Source: Janthinobacterium tructae (GTDB lineage: Bacteria; Pseudomonadota; Gammaproteobacteria; Burkholderiales; Burkholderiaceae_D). Taken from it: DNA of 64,000 nt. The notes beneath the pieces are model-generated. The model worked only from the letters and a program-made list of their open reading frames with translations. It was not told the origin of the DNA and did not search any database. The DNA lies in contig NZ_CP041185.1 of the NCBI RefSeq assembly GCF_006517255.1, forward strand, positions 992,001-1,056,000, read 5' to 3'. The position numbers were made by a program, and so were the translations under genes. Numbering within the stretch: the first letter of the stretch is position 1; every line of letters starts with the position of its first letter. Below, in pieces: positions 27,761 through 35,070 of the stretch.

Positions 27761-28192
27761 ATGAAAGAAGAGTCCGCTCTGGCGCCAGACAGCGTCTATC
27801 TGCGTTTGGGCGGCGAGCAAGCCATGCATACGCTGGTCGATCGTTTTTACGCGCTGATGGATGAGCTGCCCGAGGCTTGGTCGGTGCGCTGCCTGCACCC
27901 GGAGAGCCTGGCCGGCAGTGCCGATAGCCTGTTCAAGTTTCTCAGCGGCTGGTTCGGCGGGCCGCCGCTGTATATCAACGAGCGCGGCCATCCGCGCTTG
28001 CGGATGCGCCATGCACCGTATGCGATTGGCATTGCCCAGCGCGATGAATGGATGCTGTGCATGCGCCAGGCATTGGCCGAACAAGTGCGCGATCCGGTCC
28101 TGCATGCGACGGTATTGCGCGCCTTTGGCGACATGGCCGACCATATGGTCAATACCGATGGCCGCAGCGCATGTGCTGCGGCGAACGGCTGA
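27761..28192 (+). CDS. group II truncated hemoglobin
   Basis: A 143-residue globin beginning YLRLGGEQAMHTLVDRFYALMDELP. It contains the group II segment FKFLSGWFGGPPLY and the proximal-His region RLRMRHAPYAIG, then DEWMLCMRQAL. The start at 27761 follows AAAGGG. Group II globins handle O2, NO or H2S at the heme; here it is co-transcribed with cytochrome bd in a FisR-type operon, suggesting ligand scavenging for the oxidase. Confidence 0.9.
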   Translation: MKEESALAPDSVYLRLGGEQAMHTLVDRFYALMDELPEAWSVRCLHPESLAGSADSLFKFLSGWFGGPPLYINERGHPRLRMRHAPYAIGIAQRDEWMLCMRQALAEQVRDPVLHATVLRAFGDMADHMVNTDGRSACAAANG

Positions 28193-28305
28193 TGCGCCGG
28201 CAATATATTGGATTGGAGCAGCTTACGTAGGAATTGGCACGACCGCTGAACTGACCATTTGCATCACATCCTTTCTATATTCTTCAATTTCAGGAGTTCA
28301 CCATC

Positions 28306-28950
28306 ATGGATAACACTCAAGCAGCAAGCTTTCCACAACTCAACTCGCCGGCACCCGACTTCAATGTCAAAACTACGCATGGCGACCGTACATTGGCGCA
28401 CTACCAGGGCAAGTGGCTGATTCTGTTTTCCCATCCTGCCGATTTCACGCCGGTCTGCACCACCGAATTTATCGGTTTTGCCAAGGCAGCGCCACAATTT
28501 ACCGAAATGGGTTGCGAACTACTTGGTTTATCGATCGACAGCTTGTTTTCGCACCTGGCGTGGGTACGCAACATCCAGGAAAAATTTGGCGTCGCCATTC
28601 CGTTCCCTATCATCGAAGACATCAAAATGGAAGTTGCACGTGCCTATGGCATGGTGCATCCGGGCGCTGCCGACACCCAGGCTGTGCGCGCGACCTTCTT
28701 CATTGATCCCAAAGGAATTCTGCGCGCGATGGTGTATTACCCAATGAGCAATGGCCGCAGCATCGACGAATTCGTTCGTTTGTTGACCGCTATGCAAACC
28801 TCCGATGCCAATGCAGTTGCGACACCGGAAAACTGGCGCCCAGGCCAGGCTGTCATCGTGCCGCCACCTAAAACTGCCGAAGCAGCTGACAATCGCGCCT
28901 CCGAAGGTTATGACACCGTGGACTGGTATTACTCGACCAAGTCGCTGTAA
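28306..28950 (+). CDS. 1-Cys peroxiredoxin (Prx6/AhpC-TSA family)
   Basis: A 214-residue protein with peroxidatic Cys51 in DFTPVCTTEF and the long C-terminal domain of Prx6 enzymes (AVIVPPPKT; SEGYDTVDWYYSTKSL). No resolving cysteine is seen in the usual place, so an external thiol is needed. It reduces peroxides and possibly persulfide-linked species. It follows the globin by 113 bp; a TGGCACG at 28235 lacks a proper -12 GC, so no sigma-54 promoter is called. AGGAG upstream. Confidence 0.92.
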   Translation: MDNTQAASFPQLNSPAPDFNVKTTHGDRTLAHYQGKWLILFSHPADFTPVCTTEFIGFAKAAPQFTEMGCELLGLSIDSLFSHLAWVRNIQEKFGVAIPFPIIEDIKMEVARAYGMVHPGAADTQAVRATFFIDPKGILRAMVYYPMSNGRSIDEFVRLLTAMQTSDANAVATPENWRPGQAVIVPPPKTAEAADNRASEGYDTVDWYYSTKSL

Positions 28951-29015
28951 TATCAGGGCGGCAGGCATGAAGGCTTGCCGTCTTTTCATCCAACCATTTT
29001 TCACAAGGAATTTTG

Positions 29016-29396
29016 ATGAAGACTGCCCACGATCTGGTTGCCGCCGCCAAGGCGCGCATCCAGGAAATATCTCTGGATCATGCCGAGCAAGCGATCCTCG
29101 ATGCCGATGTGCTGATCGATGTGCGCGAAGCCGACGAATATGCTGCAGGTCACATTGCCGGCGCCATCCATGTGTCGCGCGGCTTGTTGGAATTCAAGCT
29201 TGGCAATACGCCCGAGCTATCTTCGCGGGATCTGAACATCGTGCTTTATTGTAAAAACAGCGGACGCTCAGCGCTCGCAGCCTGTTCCTTGCACGACATG
29301 GGCTATCTGAACGTGCTTTCGATCACCGGCGGTATTGATGCCTGGATTGATGCCGGAAAACCGGTCGCCAAACCAGCATTGCCATCCTTTGATTGA
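29016..29396 (+). CDS. single-domain rhodanese
   Basis: A 126-residue sulfurtransferase with DVLIDVREADEYAAGHIAGAIHVSRG and the active loop C79KNSGRS. Start ATG at 29016 after AAGGAA; a TTG three bases earlier is less likely. It is about half identical by eye to the rhodanese at 17852, another duplicated function in the island. It follows the peroxiredoxin, probably in one transcript. Confidence 0.92.
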   Translation: MKTAHDLVAAAKARIQEISLDHAEQAILDADVLIDVREADEYAAGHIAGAIHVSRGLLEFKLGNTPELSSRDLNIVLYCKNSGRSALAACSLHDMGYLNVLSITGGIDAWIDAGKPVAKPALPSFD

Positions 29397-29404
29397 TTAT
29401 TTTT

Positions 29405-29512
29405 CGCCTGTTTGCCGATGATGGCGTGATCCGCGTCGAGCACCTGCTGGCGGCGTACCTGGGCCTCAGCGAGCGTACCTTGTAGCGCCGCCTGCAAGCG
29501 CTGGGCGTCGCC
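29405..29512 (+). pseudogene. remnant of a second fisR gene (C-terminal part)
   Basis: Read in frame from 29405 the DNA gives [14 protein letters not shown], then AYLGLSERTL, a TAG stop (29483-29485), then RRLQALGV. The intact fisR ends [14 protein letters not shown] ... [17 protein letters not shown]. The match covers the end of the AAA+ domain and the Fis helix, with the linker between them deleted and Tyr changed to stop. It sits in the same place relative to enhancer and promoter as intact fisR does to dsrE, so copy B once had its own activator. Confidence 0.85.
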
Positions 29513-29527
29513 TGGCAGGAGCCTGGC

Positions 29528-29558
29528 GGCACTGCCATGCTGCCAGAGTGGCAGTGCC
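29528..29558. promoter_or_regulatory. FisR-type upstream site of copy-B operon
   Basis: A perfect inverted repeat, GGCACTGCCA-N11-TGGCAGTGCC, with another CTGCCA (29540-29545) inside the spacer. It lies 83-113 bp upstream of the -24 box at 29641, the same distance as in the other three FisR-type promoters. Confidence 0.75.
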
Positions 29559-29640
29559 ACCCGTCGGCTGGCAGCGCGCTGCTGCCTGCCGCAGCGCTCT
29601 AAGTCCCTGTTTTATATCTATTCCTCCGCTCGTGCAACGC

Positions 29641-29656
29641 TGGCACGAAATATGCT
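29641..29656 (+). promoter_or_regulatory. sigma-54 promoter of copy-B operon
   Basis: TGGCACG-AAAT-ATGCT has a perfect -24 box and GG-N10-GC spacing. Transcription would start near 29667 and read into the DUF2892 gene at 29750. Confidence 0.85.
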
Positions 29657-29749
29657 GTGATAAAAGCGTGACGCGTGCCTGAAACTTGGGCGTGTATCTC
29701 GTGTTGTCATCGCAACGCTTAAGCAGATTAACCATTGAGGAGCAAGACC

Positions 29750-29941
29750 ATGAACGCGAACGTCGGCAATATTGATCGTGCCATTCGGATACTGCTGGGG
29801 CTGGGCCTGATCGTGGCCACCCTGGCCGGTGCCATCGGCGCCTGGGGCTGGCTGGGCGTGATTCCCCTGGCGACAGGCATTTTCCGCTTCTGTCCCGCGT
29901 ATCTGCCGTTTGGCTTCCGTACCTGTGCGGTGAAAAAATGA
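29750..29941 (+). CDS. DUF2892 small membrane protein (copy B)
   Basis: A 63-residue two-helix protein (starts MNANVGNIDRAIRILLG), sharing WLGVIPLATGIFRFCPAYLPFG with copy A. GAGGAG upstream sets the start at 29750 rather than 29735. It is the first gene of the copy-B operon and is regulated by the sigma-54 promoter at 29641, whereas copy A is in the BigR operon. Confidence 0.88.
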   Translation: MNANVGNIDRAIRILLGLGLIVATLAGAIGAWGWLGVIPLATGIFRFCPAYLPFGFRTCAVKK

Positions 29942-29963
29942 CGCGGGCAACGGAGGCGACAAC

Positions 29964-30320
29964 ATGAGCATGCAAGCTGGCAGCTACCGCGCCTTGACGC
30001 AATCGGTATCGCAACAACTGGCGACCCTGCGCGCGGATATTCCCGACGTGATGAAAGGCTTTGGTGATCTGGCGCGCGCGGCAACGCGCGATGGTGCGCT
30101 GGACAAGAAAACCAAGGAGTTCATCGCGCTGGCCCTGGGCATCGCGGCCCATTGCGATGCCTGCATAGGCTTTCATGTGCAGGCCCTCGTCAAGCTGGGC
30201 GCCACCCGGGCCGAATTCGAAGAAACCCTGGGCATGGCCATCTACATGGGCGGCGGGCCGTCGGCGATGTATTGCGCCAATGCGCTGGCGGCATTCGAGG
30301 AATTCTCGGCCCCGGCCTGA
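29964..30320 (+). CDS. AhpD-like/CMD family protein (copy B)
   Basis: A 118-residue protein with the redox motif HCDACIGFHVQALVKLG and the same ending as copy A (AIYMGGGPSAMYCANALAAFEEF). It is closely similar to the 16520 protein over its whole length. A GGAGG Shine-Dalgarno precedes it. A thiol-disulfide or alkyl-hydroperoxide role is likelier than decarboxylation. Confidence 0.9.
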   Translation: MSMQAGSYRALTQSVSQQLATLRADIPDVMKGFGDLARAATRDGALDKKTKEFIALALGIAAHCDACIGFHVQALVKLGATRAEFEETLGMAIYMGGGPSAMYCANALAAFEEFSAPA

Positions 30321-30372
30321 GGGGCGTCGAGTTGGCACAGGATGAATAGCACATCAGAATTGGAGAAGTCGC

Positions 30373-30804
30373 GTGCAGATAGACTGGAATAATTTTACGC
30401 CATGGGCCTCATTGGCAGGAGGGATGCTGATCGGCTTGTCGGCTGCGGTGTTCGTCCTGTTTAACGGCCGTATTGCCGGCATCAGCGGCATCCTGGGCGG
30501 CCTGCTGGAATGGCCGAAAGGCGATATTGCCTGGCGCGTCGCCTTCCTTGCCGGCCTGATTGGCGCACCTTTGGTGTATGGCGCAGTACTGACGTTGCCG
30601 GAAGTACGGATAGACGCCGATTTCCCCACCTTGATCATTGCCGGCCTCCTGGTCGGCGTGGGGACGCGCTATGGTTCAGGCTGCACCAGCGGACATGGCG
30701 TCTGCGGTTTGTCGCGCATGTCGCCACGTTCGCTGGTGGCGACAGTCGCCTTCATGCTTGCCGGCTTCGCCACTGTTTTTGTCGTCCGACACCTCATCGC
30801 TTAA
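30373..30804 (+). CDS. YeeE/YedE half-transporter, first member (copy B)
   Basis: A 143-residue membrane protein starting at GTG 30373 (TTGGAGAA upstream). It shares the [15 protein letters not shown] and [19 protein letters not shown] motifs with copy A. It forms a pair with the next gene. In this copy the pair follows DUF2892-CMD, while in copy A it precedes them, so the cassette was reordered. Confidence 0.9.
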   Translation: MQIDWNNFTPWASLAGGMLIGLSAAVFVLFNGRIAGISGILGGLLEWPKGDIAWRVAFLAGLIGAPLVYGAVLTLPEVRIDADFPTLIIAGLLVGVGTRYGSGCTSGHGVCGLSRMSPRSLVATVAFMLAGFATVFVVRHLIA

Positions 30805-30814
30805 GGCACTCGTC

Positions 30815-31234
30815 ATGAAAAACATACTGGCGGGGCTGGTGGGTCTGGTCTTTGGCATCGGACTGATCGTATCGGGCATGACGGATCCATCGAAAGTGCT
30901 TGGTTTCCTCGACGTGGCGGGGCATTGGAATCCGTCGCTGGGCCTTGTCATGTGTGGCGCGATAGGCGTTGGCATCGTGGCATTCCGTTTTGCATCGCGC
31001 AGGGAGCGCAGCTTGTTGGGCGATGCGATGCGCTTGCCGACATCGAGGCAAATCGACCGGCGCCTGGTCTTTGGCGGCCTGGCATTTGGTGCCGGCTGGG
31101 GACTGGCTGGTTATTGCCCCGGTCCGGCCGTGGCGTCGCTGGCGTCAGGAGGGGCCAAGCCGCTCGTTTTCTTCATCGCCATGCTCGCGGGCATGGGGGT
31201 CTTCGCGGTTGCAGAGCGTCTGAATTCCCGATAG
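30815..31234 (+). CDS. YeeE/YedE half-transporter, second member (copy B)
   Basis: A 139-residue membrane protein with LIVSGMTDPSKVLGFLDVAGHWNPSLG and WGLAGYCPGPAVASL, paralogous to 15030-15464. AAGG precedes the ATG by 9 bases. It ends the copy-B operon. Confidence 0.9.
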   Translation: MKNILAGLVGLVFGIGLIVSGMTDPSKVLGFLDVAGHWNPSLGLVMCGAIGVGIVAFRFASRRERSLLGDAMRLPTSRQIDRRLVFGGLAFGAGWGLAGYCPGPAVASLASGGAKPLVFFIAMLAGMGVFAVAERLNSR

Positions 31235-31313
31235 ACAAGACTGAAATCTCGGCACTTGGCCGGACGCCATATCCTGGTGACAAAGAACAGCGCCTGGATC
31301 AGGCTGGCGCCAC

Positions 31314-32306
31314 TCAACATTTGTTCGGTCGCAACAGCACTGTGGCGACCAGGCCGCCTTCGGGGGCGTTGTATAAGGTGAGCGTGCCGCCTTGTCTCTC
31401 TATGGCTTCGCACGCGATCGATAATCCGAGGCCCACGCCACCACTGGCTTTGTTACGCGACGACTCCAGGCGGTAGAACGGCTGCATGACGGCGGTCAGT
31501 TCGGCGGCCGGAATGCCTGGGCCCTGGTCGTGGATCGTGATGGACAGTCCGGATGGGTGCATGGCGCACTCAACCTTCGTCATTCCGCCGTAACGCAGCG
31601 CATTTTCCATCAAATTGGCCAGGGCGCGCCGCAACGCGATCGGCTGCGCCAGAATGGGCGCGACGACGCCAGCGCATTCGATGGCGTGTCCCTGCTCCTG
31701 ATAATCTTCAGTCATTGAACTCACCAGGGCTTGCACATCGAGCATGGCCGGGACCTCGATGGCCGCTTCGCCGCGCAGATACTCCAGTGTGGCGTCGAGC
31801 ATGGCGGCCATCTCGGTGGCATCGGCGTGCAGTTGGGCGCGCACATCGGGCTCGGCCAACTGTTCCACGCGCAGCCGTATTCGCGTCAGCGGGGTGCGCA
31901 GGTCGTGCGAAACGGCGGCGAGAAAGTGGCCGCGGGCAGCCAGTTGCTGCCGCAGATCGGCTTGCATGCGGTTGAAAGCGCGCGCCGCCAACTGCGCCTC
32001 GACAGGGCCGCTTTCCGGCAGGGCCGAGCGGTTCACGTCGTTGCCGAGCTCAACTGCGGCGACCGCCAATTGCTGGATCGGACGCGCGATGCTGCGCGCA
32101 CCCAGCCAGGCGGCCGTGGCCAGTGCCAACAACTCCGTGACGACTCCAATGACCACGCCGCCCACCGGCGGCTGCGGGTGGCAGCGAGCCGCGTCGTGAT
32201 AGAGCATGAAAAACAGGCCAAAGGCGATGGCGTGGCTAGCCACGATGGCGCCCACTGCCAAGGCGAACAGGCGAGAGAACAGCGTGTCTACGAACTTGAA
32301 CCTCAT
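31314..32306 (-). CDS. sensor histidine kinase
   Basis: A 330-residue membrane kinase. Two helices (about residues 13-36 and 49-70) frame a very short periplasmic loop (YHDAARCHPQPP) with two His and one Cys. A HAMP segment (SIARPIQQLAVAAVELG) follows, then the dimerisation box with His134 (AVSHDLRTPLTR), N box ANLMENALRYG, G1 DQGPGIP and G2 GGVGLGLSI. It overlaps the response regulator by 4 bp, so they form one unit. The ligand is unknown; such short loops often mean the signal is sensed at or in the membrane. Confidence 0.93.
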   Translation of the reverse strand: MRFKFVDTLFSRLFALAVGAIVASHAIAFGLFFMLYHDAARCHPQPPVGGVVIGVVTELLALATAAWLGARSIARPIQQLAVAAVELGNDVNRSALPESGPVEAQLAARAFNRMQADLRQQLAARGHFLAAVSHDLRTPLTRIRLRVEQLAEPDVRAQLHADATEMAAMLDATLEYLRGEAAIEVPAMLDVQALVSSMTEDYQEQGHAIECAGVVAPILAQPIALRRALANLMENALRYGGMTKVECAMHPSGLSITIHDQGPGIPAAELTAVMQPFYRLESSRNKASGGVGLGLSIACEAIERQGGTLTLYNAPEGGLVATVLLRPNKC

Positions 32307-33037
32307 GCGTCGAATGCCACGTCGAGCAGATAACCCTCGCCGCGGATGGTGCGCAACAGCGGCTTGGCCGTGCTGTCGGTGTCGAGTTTCTGGCGCAGCC
32401 GGGACACCAGCAAGTCGATGGTTCGGTCGTACGCCTCCATGCTGCGCCCGCGCGCCGCACTCAACAGATAGCTACGGCTGAGGACACTTTGCGGCTTCTC
32501 GATGAACGCAGACAACAGCCGGAATTCACCGTAGGACAGGGGGATCAGCAACTGCGCCGGCGAGGTCAGTTCGCGAGTGGCGCGGTTCAGCCGCCAGCCT
32601 CCGAAGCAGATGTCGTTGGCCGGCGGCGGCCTGCGTTCTGGCGTCGGCGGCGCTCCCACGCCGCGGCCACGAATGCGCCGCAAGATTGTGTGCAGTCGCG
32701 CCACCAGCTCGCGCGGGTCGAACGGTTTAATCACGTAATCGTCGGCGCCAGCCTCCAGTCCGGCCACCTTGTCGCCGCGTTCGCCCCGCGCCGTGAGCAT
32801 GAGTATGGGAATATCAGACAGGAAGCGGATGCTGTGACACAGAGACAGTCCATCTTCACCCGGCAACATCAAATCCAGGATGATGATGTCGAAGCGCTGC
32901 CGGGCAAGAGACGAGCGCATCGCGGTACCGTCATGGACCGCCTGGGCGCGGATGCCGAAATCACCCAGATAGGCGACTAGCAGGGTACAGATATCGGGAT
33001 CGTCGTCGACGATGAGCACTTCGGCAGTTGTTGGCAT
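32303..33037 (-). CDS. OmpR-family response regulator
   Basis: A 244-residue regulator with acidic pocket VDDDPD, phospho-acceptor Asp55 (IIILDLMLPGEDG), LTARG and the KPF switch lysine. The C-terminal winged helix reads LSYGEFRLLSAFIEKPQSVLSR and DRTIDLLVSRLRQKL. It is the first gene of the pair with the kinase at 31314. Targets are not visible; the copy-B sulfur operon is 80 bp downstream but convergent. Confidence 0.94.
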   Translation of the reverse strand: MPTTAEVLIVDDDPDICTLLVAYLGDFGIRAQAVHDGTAMRSSLARQRFDIIILDLMLPGEDGLSLCHSIRFLSDIPILMLTARGERGDKVAGLEAGADDYVIKPFDPRELVARLHTILRRIRGRGVGAPPTPERRPPPANDICFGGWRLNRATRELTSPAQLLIPLSYGEFRLLSAFIEKPQSVLSRSYLLSAARGRSMEAYDRTIDLLVSRLRQKLDTDSTAKPLLRTIRGEGYLLDVAFDA

Positions 33038-33103
33038 GGTCTACTTGAAACAGGAACGAAACGGAAAGCGGGAGCAGTTTAACTGATACCCGCCATTGTA
33101 GTA

Positions 33104-33682
33104 TCAGGCCTGTGTCGCAATGGCGGAGCGTGGTGGTTCGGCAAAGGATGCCGCGCCATTCACGTAGGCATCGACCGCGACCTTGACTTTTGCGTTGGCA
33201 GCGGCTTCGGGATGCTTGTTGAGATAGGCGTCGGTTTCCTTGTAGTCCGCGCGCTCCTGCTCGGTGACCTCGCCGTTTTCGTTCTTGTCTTCGGCTTCGT
33301 AAGTCTCGCTGGAACTCGCCGTGGCGGTGAGGCTGGTGTCATCGCTGACGGCCGACGCGTCGGCCGCGCCGGCCTGTTCGGTACCGCCAGCTTCGGCTGT
33401 GTCGGCGCTGCCGGTATCAGTCTTGGCGGCGCGTCCATCGACAGCCGACGTGTCTACGCGCGAGGCGTCGTACTGGCTCTGCAGCGTGTTCGACAACGCT
33501 GCCGCGCCGTTCGGCGCCTTGCTGGCCGTGGCGCCAGCAACTTCCGCATTGGCACCCTGCGGCGGCTCGCTGACCGGCGCGGCGACCTTTTGCTCTGCCG
33601 CACTCGCCGCGCTGGTGACGTCTTTTTTGCTTTGCGTAGGGATAAATCCCGTACCGCCGCTGACTGCTGATATTCCTGCCAT
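33104..33682 (-). CDS. Ala/Ser-rich hypothetical protein with EF-hand-like loop
   Basis: A 192-residue low-complexity protein rich in Ala, Ser, Thr and Glu, with no signal peptide. Residues about 134-145 read DKNENGEVTEQE, which fits the 12-residue EF-hand calcium loop (acidic or Asn at 1, 3, 5; Gly at 6; hydrophobic at 8; Glu at 12). The C-terminus has a short helical part (YLNKHPEAAANAKVKVAVDAYV). A leader begins MAGISAVSGGTGF. Not assigned to a family; a secreted or surface role is possible but not shown. Confidence 0.65.
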   Translation of the reverse strand: MAGISAVSGGTGFIPTQSKKDVTSAASAAEQKVAAPVSEPPQGANAEVAGATASKAPNGAAALSNTLQSQYDASRVDTSAVDGRAAKTDTGSADTAEAGGTEQAGAADASAVSDDTSLTATASSSETYEAEDKNENGEVTEQERADYKETDAYLNKHPEAAANAKVKVAVDAYVNGAASFAEPPRSAIATQA

Positions 33683-33859
33683 ACGATCTCTCCTGTTGGT
33701 GCGGCAGAACGTTGTTGTTCATGCCATGCATAGGTAAACGGCAGGAATCCGCCAAACTATTGAACAGCTTTGTAGCATGTTTGTATCATTTGAAATAAAA
33801 CGGAGTTGTTTACTCGCCCTGGCGCGTGGTCGGTCGGCAGAAGTATCAAGAATACCTGG

Positions 33860-34715
33860 AACGACACTTACACGGCACGGCGTCGTGTATTTCCAGATGG
33901 ACAGTGCGAAGTTACTGTCGTCAAGGAACGTTTCTTTATCGGTCCAGCGCTGCAGCGCAAACCACGGGAAAACGCGGCGAGTCGAGCCAGCGCGAAGCGA
34001 ATGACGACGATGCGGGCAGGCGCGCAAAGAAGAATGTGCGTCTTTGCTGCAAGCAAGTCGGCGCTGATCGCATGGTGACGTTGACCGACAGAGAAACATG
34101 CTGGACCGCGAACTTGCATTAAAACACTGGAAGGCATTTTGTCGAAAGCTTGGCAAGCATAAACAATTTCATTATGTAGCGGTCATTGAGGAACCGGCCC
34201 GTGGTGCCTTGCATTTTCATGTGGCTGTCGCTGGGCGGCAAATGTATGCACTGCTGCGCTCCATCTGGCAGGGCATCCTGGGGCGTGGCCCGAACGGTGA
34301 ACAAATGGGATAGGTCCACGTCCGCGACCCGCACCGTTTCGGCGTGGCCGGAGCGCACAAGATCGCCAGTTACATAGCAAAGTACTGCGGAAAGGAAATG
34401 CAGTGCAGGGCGCTTGACCAGAAACGCTACTTCCGCTCCAAGGGCATCGTGGTGCAGGAATTCGATGTATGGCGGGTGCCGTTTTGTACAAACATGCTGC
34501 GCGCTGCGCAGGTGGCATTCCAGGCGATTTCCGGCCATTGCATGGACGACTTGCAGATCTGGTGCAATAACAATCTCGGCGTCGTGTATCTGGCGACCGC
34601 GCCGGGATTGCCACAGGTTGTCCGTTCTGACAGTTACTCCACCTTGATTGACGGGGAGGGGGACGTGACATGGCAAATTTTGACGCTAATTCACTGCGGG
34701 TACTTGAGCAGATAG
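33860..34715 (+). pseudogene. broken phage-type rolling-circle replication initiator (HUH Rep)
   Basis: Three frames together give one Rep protein: RRRVFPDGQCEVTVVKERFF (from about 33880), then KKNVRLCCKQVGADRMVTLTD (near 34030), then WKAFCRKLGKHKQFHYVAV, the HUH-type motif ALHFHVAV, an in-frame TAG at 34311-34313, and SYIAKYCGK carrying the Tyr motif. Frame changes near 34020 and 34097, plus the TAG, mean no functional protein can be made. The family initiates rolling-circle replication in filamentous phages and small plasmids. Confidence 0.82.
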
Positions 34716-34948
34716 AAGATGAGTTTCGCAATCAGTACTGGATAATCCGCAAATCTAGGCGTACCAACTGGCGTGCAGTCAATCGAACTAGGATGCTTGG
34801 CGACTTTATGTACATGCTAGGTGTGCCTAAATGGGCCGTTCAACAACCTAGGTATTGTCTGCGTTTACGGGTTTGTGAGCGATGCTTTAAAGATGAAATT
34901 TGTTGTCATGGGCTATGTGGTAGAGCCAAGCGTGGAGACTTCGACTAA
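34670..34948 (+). CDS. hypothetical protein
   Basis: A 92-residue Arg/Cys-rich frame (RTNWRAVNRTRML; ERCFKDEICCHGLCGRAK) overlapping the tail of the Rep relic. It is AT-richer than the flanks and not recognised. A GACGTGAC sequence upstream is a poor ribosome site. It may be phage cargo or simply a chance frame. Confidence 0.4.
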   Translation: MANFDANSLRVLEQIEDEFRNQYWIIRKSRRTNWRAVNRTRMLGDFMYMLGVPKWAVQQPRYCLRLRVCERCFKDEICCHGLCGRAKRGDFD

Positions 34949-35070
34949 TTAGAACTATAAGTTAAACTATTTTGGCGCAAACCTAAAACCTAAAGTAGTA
35001 CAATAAGAAGAATTTTTGTGAGGTCGAAAATTCAGCAAGCAATCGCTTTCAACTAACAAGGGCAAACTAA

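Noticed and set aside
28235..28250. TGGCACG before the peroxiredoxin gene as a fifth sigma-54 promoter
   Set aside because: The -12 position reads GA instead of GC and no TGGCAG repeats lie upstream, so it lacks the pattern shared by the other four.
33806..34122. Separate small genes upstream of the Rep tail
   Set aside because: Each frame gives only part of one Rep protein; together they form a single broken gene, so they are not separate.
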